From positions 1 to 64,000 of the forward strand of contig JAWXAZ010000010.1 of NCBI GenBank assembly GCA_034439755.1: a stretch of 64,000 nt of DNA. The letters run 5' to 3'. A program made the position numbers and the translations under genes. Shown here piece by piece: positions 18,306 through 26,635 of the stretch. The notes under the pieces were generated by a model. The model saw only the letters and a program-made list of their open reading frames with translations. It was not told the origin of the DNA and did not search any database. The DNA comes from B1 sp034439755 (lineage in GTDB: Bacteria > Bacteroidota > Bacteroidia > UKL13-3). Position 1 is the stretch's first letter. Every line of letters starts with the position of its first letter.

Positions 18306-18660
18306 ATTATTGGTCTCAATCTTCTGCGAAACGCAGCAACAAGCCATGTTTATCATGTTTTTCTTTATGATGATTTTTATGTTGGTGGGAGGCCTATTTA
18401 CTTCATTTGAGAGCATGCCTCCTTGGGCGCAAATAGTATCTAGGTTCAACCCCGTTTCTTATCTTATTAAGGGAATGAGGATGGTGGTTTTAAAGAGCAG
18501 TACCTTGCCATATGTATTGCCGCAATTGGGTATCATTGCTATTTTTGGGGTGGTGCTAAATTCGCTTGCCGTTTGGAATTACCGCAAAACATCTTATTTT
18601 TTTTGGCATAATTTCATGCGCTCATGCAACTTAACCCATGTTGCAGCTATTATAGTGTAG
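18286..18660 (+). pseudogene. 3' remnant of an ABC-2 type permease gene
   Basis: The translation from about 18289 reads VLGFRLLVSIFCETQQQAMF, then FMLVGGLFTSFESMPPWAQ, NPVSYLIKGMRMVVLK and a final membrane helix ending near YRKTS. This is the C-terminal third of a YbhS/YhhJ-like ABC-2 permease. No start codon or N-terminal portion remains. Its frame is shifted relative to the TolC remnant it abuts. With the TetR gene upstream, this shows that the HlyD-like adaptor, the ATPase and most permease coding were lost in one deletion. Some extra C-terminal residues before the stop at 18660 look non-native. Confidence 0.85.
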
Positions 18661-18688
18661 ATAGACCGTAAACAAGGATTTCCTTTAT

Positions 18689-19591
18689 TTAATGCTTGCT
18701 CCTTGGGTGAAATTGTATCACAACGTCTCTTAAATATTCTCTGTCTAAGTGGGTGTAAATTTCGGTAGTGGTGATGCTTTCGTGTCCAAGCATTTGTTGT
18801 ACTGCCCTCAAATCTGCGCCTGCTTCCACCAAACTGGTGGCAAATGAATGTCGCAGCGTATGCGGACTAATATCTTTTTGTATGCCTGCCAAATGGGCTA
18901 AGTCTTTCAGAATATAAAAGATCATTTGTCGGCTTAATTTGCCCGCCCTTCGGTTCAGAAATAAGATATCGTTGTTGCCTGGTTTGGGTATTTGATGCAC
19001 GCGCACCTCTTTCAAATATAAGTCGATAATATTTAGAGCAGAAAGGCTAATGGGTACCAATCTTTCCTTGTTCCCTTTACCTGTTACTTTAATATATTGT
19101 TCTTCAAACGAAATATTGGAGATACGCAAATCGGTAGCTTCACTTACCCTTAGTCCGCAACTAAACATGGTTTCTACAATGGCTTTGTTGCGAACGCCCT
19201 CAGGTTTATTGAGGTCTATTTGCGCCACCATTTTATCTATTTCGTAAACTTCTAATACTTGTGGCAATTTCCTGCTTAAGCGCGGCGCTTCTAATAGCTC
19301 TGCCGGACTTTGTTTTATTTCATCCTCCATGAGCAGGTATTTAAAAAAGGCTTTTAGTCCAGATATGATGCGTGCTTGGCTATTTGCCTCCAAACCTAAT
19401 TGGTTGAGATAGGCAATAAAGTCTCTGAGGTTTTTAAGTTTAACTTGTGTTGGGGCAAGCTGCAGCGATTCTATCTCCTGAAATTGAATGTACTTTTCTA
19501 CATCGTGCAGGTAAGCAGAAATCGAGTTTTTGGAAAGCGATTTTTCTAATTGCAGATATAATTTGAACCCATTAAGATAAGCTTGCCACAT
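18689..19591 (-). CDS. xerD: Tyrosine recombinase XerD
   Basis: The 300-residue integrase has an N-terminal SAM-like core-binding domain (to ~105) and the catalytic domain with CGLRVSEATDL (Arg I), a conserved Lys in VTGKGNKERLVPIS, HTLRHSFATSL (His-x-x-Arg), LGHESITTTEIYTH and the nucleophile Tyr in that last motif. It resolves chromosome dimers at dif with a XerC partner not found here. Length and lack of flanking mobile-element features favour the housekeeping XerD over a transposon integrase. Confidence 0.92.
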   Translation of the reverse strand: MWQAYLNGFKLYLQLEKSLSKNSISAYLHDVEKYIQFQEIESLQLAPTQVKLKNLRDFIAYLNQLGLEANSQARIISGLKAFFKYLLMEDEIKQSPAELLEAPRLSRKLPQVLEVYEIDKMVAQIDLNKPEGVRNKAIVETMFSCGLRVSEATDLRISNISFEEQYIKVTGKGNKERLVPISLSALNIIDLYLKEVRVHQIPKPGNNDILFLNRRAGKLSRQMIFYILKDLAHLAGIQKDISPHTLRHSFATSLVEAGADLRAVQQMLGHESITTTEIYTHLDREYLRDVVIQFHPRSKH

Positions 19592-19666
19592 ATATTACTA
19601 ATTGGATTATTATTTTAAATCATAACTTTCAAATAGATTACCTAGGAAATAGCAATTTAGGCTAGT

Positions 19667-19800
19667 TATACCAATTGTGCTAATTAAATAACCCAAAGTT
19701 ATTTGATAATTTTACTAGGATAAATGCCGATATAACAAAATAATAGTACAAGGTGATATTTGTCGAATTTGGGCTATATATTTTATGTTTTTGGTAGTAG
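19667..19800 (+). repeat. 134 bp dispersed intergenic element, copy B
   Basis: This copy begins TATACCAATTGTGCTAATTA and ends near TTTTTGGTAGTAG, in the same orientation as copy A. It shares the internal blocks ACCCAAAGTTATTTGATAAT, TTTTACTAGG, AAATGCCGATATAACAAAAT and AATAGTACAAGG with copy C. Its flanks extend the inverted ends: TAGGCTAG before TATACCAA and, inverted, TAGCCTAG after TTGGTA. It occupies much of the 312 bp gap between xerD and the Omp28-like gene. Confidence 0.8.
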
Positions 19801-19852
19801 CCTAGCTACTTTTTTAACTATGGCAGATATACTTTAGGTAAAGTACAAACAT

Positions 19853-19883
19853 AAAAAAAGACCGACTCAATGAGCCGGTCTTT
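19853..19883 (-). terminator. Intrinsic terminator of the Omp28-like gene
   Basis: AAAGACCGACTC (19857-19868) pairs with GAGCCGGTCTTT (19872-19883) with one mismatch and a 3 nt loop. On the minus strand it is followed by a T-run (19853-19859 complement). T residues on the other side would make it work in both directions. Confidence 0.85.
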
Positions 19884-19903
19884 CCTTTTTTAATAAAATA
19901 AGT

Positions 19904-20728
19904 TTAGTTAAGGTGAATATTAGCAGAGTTGCTAATAGTTAAATCATTAGCTCCTTTTTTCCAAATAACAACTACAACTGAAAGATTTTCTTTCACAAAT
20001 GTTGGTTGAATAAAGAAAGTAACTGTTTTTTGGAAAGTTTCGTCCTTTTTAGGAGCAGCTTTAATTAACTCGCCAGTAGCAGCAGTTCCAAATTTAGCAC
20101 GCATTACATTGTAATGAATGTTTTTTTCTACGCTGTTATCGCTCACTTGAGCATAATTCAATTTGTCTTCTAACAAATAACCAGAAATATAATACTCATC
20201 TGTTAAATCTTGGAAGAATTTACCATCAATAGTTACGTTTACTAATCCGTCTGCAGTAGTAGATGCTTTTAGTACGCAATTTACTTTAGCAATTTTTGCA
20301 GATTGAGTATTTATATGACCAATTGCAGTTGTACCAGTAGCTGTGCTACCACCAATCATAGCAGTTATAACATCATCGTTTGAACCAATATACATTGCAG
20401 GAACTCCAGATGGTTTAAACATTCCGTTTAATTCATTACCAGCAGCACATGCCATAGGATCATTTCCTACTTGGCAAGAAATAATTGAACATTTTTCTTT
20501 TACAGAAGCCTTAATTTGCTCTTTTGCTGGTTTGCCATAAGCGCCACATGGAGGGCACCATGTTCCACCAAAATAAACGACGGTTGCTTTTTGTGTTTGT
20601 GGAATTGTAACGCCACCGTTGTTGTTGTTGTTTGTGTCTTCCTTTTTAGTCTCTTCCTTTTTACAGCTTACCACTGTTAAAGAAAGACCTATTAAAATTG
20701 CCAATGAACTTTTGAATAAATTTTTCAT
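19904..20728 (-). CDS. Omp28-related lipoprotein with thioredoxin-like CPPC motif
   Basis: The start is set at 20728 (MKNLFKSS), which gives a clean lipoprotein signal: hydrophobic core, then LTVVSC, with the lipidated Cys followed by a Lys/Glu/Asn-rich linker. An upstream in-frame ATG would only add ten residues before the signal. The mature part has a thioredoxin-like WCPPC motif (about residues 57-61) and a C-terminal beta domain typical of Omp28-related proteins. It is probably anchored in the envelope and may act in disulfide exchange or binding; no substrate can be inferred. It has its own terminator and is monocistronic. Confidence 0.82.
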   Translation of the reverse strand: MKNLFKSSLAILIGLSLTVVSCKKEETKKEDTNNNNNGGVTIPQTQKATVVYFGGTWCPPCGAYGKPAKEQIKASVKEKCSIISCQVGNDPMACAAGNELNGMFKPSGVPAMYIGSNDDVITAMIGGSTATGTTAIGHINTQSAKIAKVNCVLKASTTADGLVNVTIDGKFFQDLTDEYYISGYLLEDKLNYAQVSDNSVEKNIHYNVMRAKFGTAATGELIKAAPKKDETFQKTVTFFIQPTFVKENLSVVVVIWKKGANDLTISNSANIHLN

Positions 20729-20823
20729 TTTTGTTTGTTTTGTGTGTTTAGAAAACAAATATTGTCTAAATATTTAGAAAATAAAAGTATTTTTTTAAGA
20801 AATTATTGCAAAATTTGCAACAA

Positions 20824-21675
20824 TTAGGAAACTCTTAAGCTTAAATCTATGCTTTTGGAGGAATGTGTAAGCGCCCCAACCGAAATAAAATCTACCTCAC
20901 AGGCCGCATACAATTCAATATTATCAATGGTAATGCCGCCACTGGCCTCCGTCTCAAATCGCTTACCTATTAATTCCACTGCCTCTTTTAACAACTCCGG
21001 CTTAAAGTTGTCTAACATAATTCTATTTACCCCACCTACTTCCAAAACTTGCCTTACTTCTTCCAAATTTCTGGTTTCAATCTCAATAGGTAAGTTCAGA
21101 CCTTTAAATAAAAGATATTGTTTTGTCTTGTCAATGGCCTGTTTAATGCCACCCGCAAAGTCAATGTGGTTGTCTTTTATCATAATCATGTCGTACAAAC
21201 CAATGCGGTGATTTTTACAACCACCTAATTTTACAGCCCATTTTTCTAACAAACGCATACCTGGGGTGGTTTTGCGCGTATCTAAAATAGTGGTATGATA
21301 ATCTTTAAGCAAATCAGAAATTTTCTTGCTCTGCGTGGCAATACCGCTTAATCGCTGCATAAAATTTAACACCAAGCGCTCGGCTGTTAATATGCTTATG
21401 TCTGAACCAATAATTTCAAAAATATGGTCTCCTTTAACAATGGCATCACCATCTTTTTTTAAAGGATTATAGATCAGCCCTGAATCGATTCTTTTAAAAA
21501 TATAGGCCGCTAATTCAATACCAGCAATTATACCGTCTTCTTTTGCTATGCAATAAGCTTTGCCCATTTTATCGGCAGGAATACAAGCCAATGAGCTATG
21601 ATCTCCGCTGCCTACATCTTCTTTTATGGCAATTTCTATGAGTTCTTTTATGCCGGGATGTTGAAGTAATTCCAT
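20824..21675 (-). CDS. nadC: Nicotinate-nucleotide pyrophosphorylase (carboxylating)
   Basis: The 283-residue enzyme converts quinolinate and PRPP to nicotinate mononucleotide in NAD synthesis. Signatures are EDVGSGDHSS near the N-terminus, ERLVLNFMQRLSGIAT (~95), LDTRKTTPGMRLLEKWAV (~130), GGCKNHRIGLYD and IKDNHI, with substrate-binding Arg and Lys present, and SGGITIDN/ISVGALTHS at the C-terminus. It starts 2 bp after the hutH stop, so it is the last gene of a co-transcribed run. nadA and nadB are not in the window. Confidence 0.96.
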   Translation of the reverse strand: MELLQHPGIKELIEIAIKEDVGSGDHSSLACIPADKMGKAYCIAKEDGIIAGIELAAYIFKRIDSGLIYNPLKKDGDAIVKGDHIFEIIGSDISILTAERLVLNFMQRLSGIATQSKKISDLLKDYHTTILDTRKTTPGMRLLEKWAVKLGGCKNHRIGLYDMIMIKDNHIDFAGGIKQAIDKTKQYLLFKGLNLPIEIETRNLEEVRQVLEVGGVNRIMLDNFKPELLKEAVELIGKRFETEASGGITIDNIELYAACEVDFISVGALTHSSKSIDLSLRVS

Positions 21676-21677
21676 CG

Positions 21678-23204
21678 TTATTGTGTTATGTTAATTTCAA
21701 TTGTATGACTCTTCATAAACTCAATGGTATTTTGAATGTCATCATATAAATATCGGTCGTTTTCTAAGCGAGGTACTAGGCTTCTGTATTTGCTTAATTC
21801 TTCTTCTACTAAAATAGCACTTTTTAGGGGTCTTCTAAATTCAATTGCCTGCGCTGCATTCATATATTCTATAGCCAAAATAGTTTCCAAATTTTTGCAA
21901 ATCTTTAACAGTTTTGTGGCGGCATTGGCGCCCATACTCACATGGTCTTCTTGCCCATTGCTACTAACAATGCTGTCTACACTGGCTGGCGTGCACAATT
22001 GCTTGTTCTGACTAACAATGCTAGCTGCCGTGTATTGCGGAATCATAAACCCAGAATTTAAGCCAGGTGTGGTAATTAAAAATGGCGGCAAATGTCTTAA
22101 ACCAGATACTAATTGAAAGGTCCTTCTCTCAGAAATATTGCCAAGTTCTGCCAAAGCAATTGCCCAAAAATCAAAGGCCAAAGCCAAAGGTTGACCATGG
22201 AAATTACCGCCCGAAATAATGGTATCCAAATCTGGAAAAATGTTTGGATTATCGGTAACCGAATTCATCTCGGTTAAAACCACTTTTTCAAAATAAGCAA
22301 ACGCATCAAAACTGGCTCCATGAACCTGCGGTATGCACCTAAAAGAATAGGGGTCTTGAACCTGTTTCTTGGGCGCTTGTGTCATCTCACTGTTGTGCAG
22401 AATTTCCATGATCGTTTTAGCCGTTTCTGTCTGACCCAAATGCGGACGCACTTGATGCAATGCCGCGTGAAAGGGCTCTATGCGTGCATCAAAGGCGTCT
22501 ATGGATGTAGCTGCAATGAAATTTGCCCAGCCAAAAATTCTTTTCGATTGAAGCAAAACATACAAGCCATAAGCACACATAAATTGCGTGCCATTTATCA
22601 AGGCCAAGCCTTCTTTAGATTGCAATTTTATAGGCTGCCATCCCAGTTCGTTTAATACTAATTGCGACTCAGCCATCACAAATTCATCGTCGTTTTCGTC
22701 TGACTGAACCCAAACCATTCCTTCGCCAATTAAAGGCAAAGCTAAATGTGCTAAAGGCGCTAAATCTCCGCTGGCACCAAGCGAACCTTGATCGTAAATT
22801 ACTGGGTAAATATCATTGTTAAAGAATTCTATTAAGCGGTCAACAGTTGCCAAACTAACCCCACTATTTCCATAGGAAAGGGATTGTATTTTGAGCAACA
22901 ACATAATTTTGATGATGTCTAAATCAACCATCTCCCCCGCGCCACAAGCGTGCGAGCGAAGCAGGTTTTCCTGCAAAGTTTGCAAGTCGTTATTAGATAT
23001 TACTGTATCGCAAAGAGATCCAAATCCTGTGTTCACACCATAGATTGGATCACCTCCTTTGGCCATTTTTTCGTCTAGGTAATTTCTACACGATTCAATA
23101 AGTGATTTTGATTCGGCAGAAAGCTTAATTCTTTTTTTATTGTAAAGAATGTCTTGAACATCTGCAATGCTCAATTCGCCTTTTATTTCGTATAGCTTAT
23201 TCAT
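21678..23204 (-). CDS. hutH: Histidine ammonia-lyase
   Basis: The 508-residue enzyme is read from the ATG at 23202-23204, which overlaps the hisS stop by 8 bp; a start nine codons earlier is less like the family. It deaminates histidine to urocanate. The MIO cofactor arises from the ASG in GSLGASGDLAPLAH. GVNTGFGSL and NLLRSHACG are present, and the SH pair in the latter is the form found in histidine-specific lyases rather than tyrosine/phenylalanine lyases. Other hut genes are absent from the window, and its neighbours are hisS and nadC. Confidence 0.93.
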   Translation of the reverse strand: MNKLYEIKGELSIADVQDILYNKKRIKLSAESKSLIESCRNYLDEKMAKGGDPIYGVNTGFGSLCDTVISNNDLQTLQENLLRSHACGAGEMVDLDIIKIMLLLKIQSLSYGNSGVSLATVDRLIEFFNNDIYPVIYDQGSLGASGDLAPLAHLALPLIGEGMVWVQSDENDDEFVMAESQLVLNELGWQPIKLQSKEGLALINGTQFMCAYGLYVLLQSKRIFGWANFIAATSIDAFDARIEPFHAALHQVRPHLGQTETAKTIMEILHNSEMTQAPKKQVQDPYSFRCIPQVHGASFDAFAYFEKVVLTEMNSVTDNPNIFPDLDTIISGGNFHGQPLALAFDFWAIALAELGNISERRTFQLVSGLRHLPPFLITTPGLNSGFMIPQYTAASIVSQNKQLCTPASVDSIVSSNGQEDHVSMGANAATKLLKICKNLETILAIEYMNAAQAIEFRRPLKSAILVEEELSKYRSLVPRLENDRYLYDDIQNTIEFMKSHTIEINITQ

Positions 23205-24630
23205 GGTTGAGTAGTTGTATAATTTCTGCAATGCTTAATTCACTTTGTTCACCACTTTGCAAGTTCTTAATCACATATTTTTCTTTTTCCAATTCGTCTG
23301 ATCCAACAATGCAGGCATAATCAATTGTTAGTTTATTGGCATACTCCAATTGCTTGCCAATTTTCTTGGTAATATCTGGATAAGCTTCTGCCGCAATTTG
23401 ATGGTTTCTTAGCTGGGCACACAAGGATATTGCACGTGCTTGCGTAACTTCATCAAAATAGCAAAATAGAATTTTCGTTTCGTTGGCTTTAAGGTTGCTT
23501 GGAAACAATTGCAATTCTTCCATTACGTCATACATGCGGTCGAGGCCAAAAGAAATACCCACACCCGATATGCCTGGAAGTCCAAATATTCCCGTAAGGT
23601 TATCATATCTACCCCCGCCACCAATGCTCGATTTAAGGCTTCCCCTTAATGCTTGTACTTCTACAATGGCACCTGTATAGTAGCTTAAACCTCTTGCGAG
23701 GGTTACATCTATTTTAATTGAATTGTGAGGGGTTAAAATGCTTAAATAGTTAAAGACTTCTTTTAACTCGGTGCAACCTAATTTGCCTTCGTCTAAATGA
23801 CCTAACATCAACTCCAATTCTTGCAAGGGATTCTCTGCATCAACCAAGGATAAAAATTGAAGAATTTGCTCCACTTGCGGTTGGTTCAGACCGATATTTT
23901 CTAGTGCTGTTTTTACACCGCTTGTGCCAATTTTATCTAACTTGTCTATGGCAACGGTAATGCCCACAAATTTGTTGGCCGCAGCAATATGAGTGGCTAG
24001 GGCACTCAATAATTTTCTGTTGTTAATTTTAATTACAACTGGTATTTGAAGCGCGGTAAATACTTCGTCGTACATTTTTAAAAGTTCTGCTTCATTAAGC
24101 AAACCATTGCTGCCAATTACATCTGCATCGCATTGCCAAAACTCTCGGTAGCGACCTTTTTGCGGCTTGTCTGCGCGCCATACCGGTTGCATTTGGTAAC
24201 GCTTAAACGGCAAGGTAATGTCGTTCCTATTCATTACAACATACCTAGCAAAGGGAACAGTTAAGTCGTAACGCAGGCCTTTTTCTGCAATGAAGGGCAA
24301 AGAGATTTTTGAATCTAATTGTGAGATGGTATTGTTAAAAGAGGGAAGATAGGTTTTATCAATTTCTTCGTGGCCTATGCCTTTTTCTTGATGTTCAATG
24401 AGCTTCTTAAGGTAATCGCCCGAGTTCAAAATCTTGAAAAGCAATTGATCTCCCTCATCGCCATACTTGCCTGTAAGCGTTGATAATTGCTCCATGGAGG
24501 GCGTTTCAAGGGGCATAAATCCATATTTTTTAAAAACAGATTCGATTGTTTGCAGCAGGTATTTTCTGCGTTGCACCGTAAGCGGACCAAAATCGCGGGT
24601 GCCTTGTGGGAGACTAGGTTTTTGAGCCAT
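23197..24630 (-). CDS. hisS: Histidyl-tRNA synthetase
   Basis: The 477-residue class II synthetase shows PQGTRDFGP at the N-terminus, motif 2 GRYREFWQCDADVIG (~150), the histidine-binding ARGLSYYTGAIVEV (~320), motif 3 around GGRYDNLTG and GISFGLDRMYDVM, and a C-terminal anticodon-binding domain. It is slightly longer than the E. coli enzyme because of insertions between motif 2 and the His motifs, as in other Bacteroidota. hutH starts inside its last codons, so translational coupling is likely. Confidence 0.97.
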   Translation of the reverse strand: MAQKPSLPQGTRDFGPLTVQRRKYLLQTIESVFKKYGFMPLETPSMEQLSTLTGKYGDEGDQLLFKILNSGDYLKKLIEHQEKGIGHEEIDKTYLPSFNNTISQLDSKISLPFIAEKGLRYDLTVPFARYVVMNRNDITLPFKRYQMQPVWRADKPQKGRYREFWQCDADVIGSNGLLNEAELLKMYDEVFTALQIPVVIKINNRKLLSALATHIAAANKFVGITVAIDKLDKIGTSGVKTALENIGLNQPQVEQILQFLSLVDAENPLQELELMLGHLDEGKLGCTELKEVFNYLSILTPHNSIKIDVTLARGLSYYTGAIVEVQALRGSLKSSIGGGGRYDNLTGIFGLPGISGVGISFGLDRMYDVMEELQLFPSNLKANETKILFCYFDEVTQARAISLCAQLRNHQIAAEAYPDITKKIGKQLEYANKLTIDYACIVGSDELEKEKYVIKNLQSGEQSELSIAEIIQLLNHE

Positions 24631-24666
24631 AATTGGCTGCGAATATACGCATTGAAAAGATAGAAA

Positions 24667-25152
24667 TCAGCGAATTCTATCTGCACTTCGTACTAATTCT
24701 TCATCTTTTTTGATAAGCAGGTAGACACGAATATTTAGGTAAACGATAAAGAGAAAAATGGCAATGCCAAAAATGGAAGAAAGCATCATTTTTTCTGATT
24801 TAAAATCTGGAATAAATAGGTATGCTTTTACAATAAAGGCAACAATTAAACTTATGATGGCCAATAGGTTAATTTGGGTAAAACTCATTTGCCTCAGTCT
24901 GTTTTTATAATTCATCAACACATAAGTGCTTAATCCTATAACGAGCGAGGCAATTAGGATTAAACCGATTTGTAAATTGCTTTCTATTAAAACACCATTT
25001 TGAAGTTTATTGAAATAGAATAAATTCAATACATATTCTGTGGTGTTAGCCTCTGGCTCTACATAAACCAAGTGCAAAATGCTAATGCCACAAAGGGTTG
25101 CTACCAATAAAATGATGAGCAATAAAAATACGGATTGAATGCGTTGTATCAT
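24667..25152 (-). CDS. DUF4293 family membrane protein
   Basis: The start was moved to 25152 (MIQRIQSVFLLL), the conserved beginning of DUF4293; the upstream ATG adds nine unrelated residues. The 161-residue product has four membrane helices (roughly 6-28, 51-70, 78-105 and 110-140) and a charged C-terminal tail. The family is known mainly from Bacteroidota and has no assigned function. It lies 36 bp upstream of hisS on the same strand. Confidence 0.83.
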   Translation of the reverse strand: MIQRIQSVFLLLIILLVATLCGISILHLVYVEPEANTTEYVLNLFYFNKLQNGVLIESNLQIGLILIASLVIGLSTYVLMNYKNRLRQMSFTQINLLAIISLIVAFIVKAYLFIPDFKSEKMMLSSIFGIAIFLFIVYLNIRVYLLIKKDEELVRSADRIR

Positions 25153-25232
25153 GGTGCAAAGGAATTTTAATTTGTTCAATATTCAAAGAAATAAACCATG
25201 TTGGCCAAACAAATTGTTGTAGCCTTTTTCCT

Positions 25233-25907
25233 TTACAATTTCTTTTTCAACTTCTCTGTGTGTAATTCCTGCCCTTTTTGTAACGCATTTAAATTAGCTT
25301 TGGCATAGGGCAGTTCTCCAATTTTTTCGGCCTTATAATAGGTTTCTAGGCCATGAACCAAGATGGTGTGGGCCTTGCTCAAATTAATAGCCCCTGTTTC
25401 TGAAAGAAAACTTGGATCAAGCAATATTTCTTGAATCTTTCCCACAATAAACAAGGTATTATTGGCTTTAATTGTAATTACTTCCTCTAAACTTAAGCCA
25501 ATTTTGATGGGACTTTCTGCCGCATAAGGTGCCTTTATCATTTCCGAAAATTGAGGCGTAAATCCACACAATTCAAACTCACTTTGGTTCCTTGCAAATC
25601 GCGCCGAAGTTTGATGTGCATTTCTATAATATTCTAAGGGCACATGGTTAATGGTAAAATAACCCGTTTCCAATATGTTTTCATATGTATGTCGCTCCAC
25701 ACTGGCAGGCCTTTGTATAAATCCCATCAAAGCTGGGTTAGCGCCTACATGAACTACCGAAGAAAAGATGGCTAAGTTTTGCTGGCCATTCTTGTTTTGT
25801 GTACCAACCAAGTGTGCAGATTTATAGCCAGAAAGGCCATTTACCAAATTGGTGCGGTCTTGCTTTTCAAAGCCTTCTAAATCTTTTGCACTAATCTTAA
25901 TCTCCAT
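25233..25907 (-). CDS. Flavin reductase family protein (FMN-binding split barrel)
   Basis: The 224-residue protein has the split-barrel FMN-binding pattern: SGYKSAHLVGTQNKNGQQNLAIFSSVVHVGANPALMGF, RHTYENI and TGYFTINHV, then a second half with an IEILL-type strand. Such proteins bind FMN and reduce flavin, or act as unknown flavoproteins. The 7 bp gap to the SDR gene suggests that they work together. I recall this SDR-flavin reductase pair near photolyase genes in other genomes, but no photolyase gene is in this window. Confidence 0.82.
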   Translation of the reverse strand: MEIKISAKDLEGFEKQDRTNLVNGLSGYKSAHLVGTQNKNGQQNLAIFSSVVHVGANPALMGFIQRPASVERHTYENILETGYFTINHVPLEYYRNAHQTSARFARNQSEFELCGFTPQFSEMIKAPYAAESPIKIGLSLEEVITIKANNTLFIVGKIQEILLDPSFLSETGAINLSKAHTILVHGLETYYKAEKIGELPYAKANLNALQKGQELHTEKLKKKL

Positions 25908-25914
25908 GTTATGA

Positions 25915-26601
25915 TCATAGTTTTTTCATGCCACCATCTACTGGTAAAATATGTCCACTCACCCAAGTGGCATCCAACAAATAGCAAATGGCATCCACCA
26001 TATCTTTCACTTCGCCAATTCGCTTTAATGGATGTCGCTCTGCTGCCCCTTGTAATTTTGTTTCCGAATTTAGTAATTTTTCTGATAAAGGCGTTTGTGT
26101 TAAAGATGGAGCTATGGCATTTACCCTAATTTTTGGGGCAAACTCAGCTGCCAAAGCTACTGTTAAGCCTTCAATGGCTCCCTTAGCCCCAGCAATACTC
26201 GCATGAAAGGGCATTCCTTTTTGAACTGCCACAGTGCTAAATAATACAATGCTTGGCGTTATGCCTTGTTGTAAATTGGGTAAATATTTTTGGATCGACC
26301 TAACTGCTCCTAAATAATTTACCTGAATATCTGCTAAGAAATCGGCTGGTTTTAATCCCCTAAAAGGTTTTAATAGAATGGTACCCGGACAATAAATTAA
26401 ACCATCAATGGGCTCAATTATCTCAGGAAAATTTGGCGTTTCCTCGCTTATATCGCATGCATGCCATGATAAAAATTCGGTCTCAACCAATTCCTTGCTG
26501 CTTCTGCTTAGTACAGTAACTTTATTGTTTAAAGAAATTAAATGGTCGCAAAGGGACTTTCCTATGCCGCTGCTTCCGCCGATGATTAAATAATGCTTCA
26601 T
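25915..26601 (-). CDS. Atypical short-chain dehydrogenase/reductase
   Basis: The 228-residue Rossmann protein has the cofactor loop GGSSGIGKS (residues 8-16) and the late motif RVNAIAPSLTQTPL. The catalytic YxxxK is replaced: the segment aligned to YSASK reads IAGAK (in HASIAGAKGAIEGLT), so the Lys is kept but the Tyr is Ile. The usual NNAG reads YCPG. Normal SDR redox chemistry is therefore doubtful. It shares an operon with the flavin reductase-like gene 7 bp downstream. Confidence 0.85.
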   Translation of the reverse strand: MKHYLIIGGSSGIGKSLCDHLISLNNKVTVLSRSSKELVETEFLSWHACDISEETPNFPEIIEPIDGLIYCPGTILLKPFRGLKPADFLADIQVNYLGAVRSIQKYLPNLQQGITPSIVLFSTVAVQKGMPFHASIAGAKGAIEGLTVALAAEFAPKIRVNAIAPSLTQTPLSEKLLNSETKLQGAAERHPLKRIGEVKDMVDAICYLLDATWVSGHILPVDGGMKKL

Positions 26602-26635
26602 GTAAATTAAACACGCAAATGAACCTTTTGTTTCC

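Noticed and set aside
18689..19591. Integrase of a mobile element next to the collapsed operon
   Set aside because: Length and motifs fit housekeeping XerD, and no attachment-site repeat or cargo genes lie beside it.
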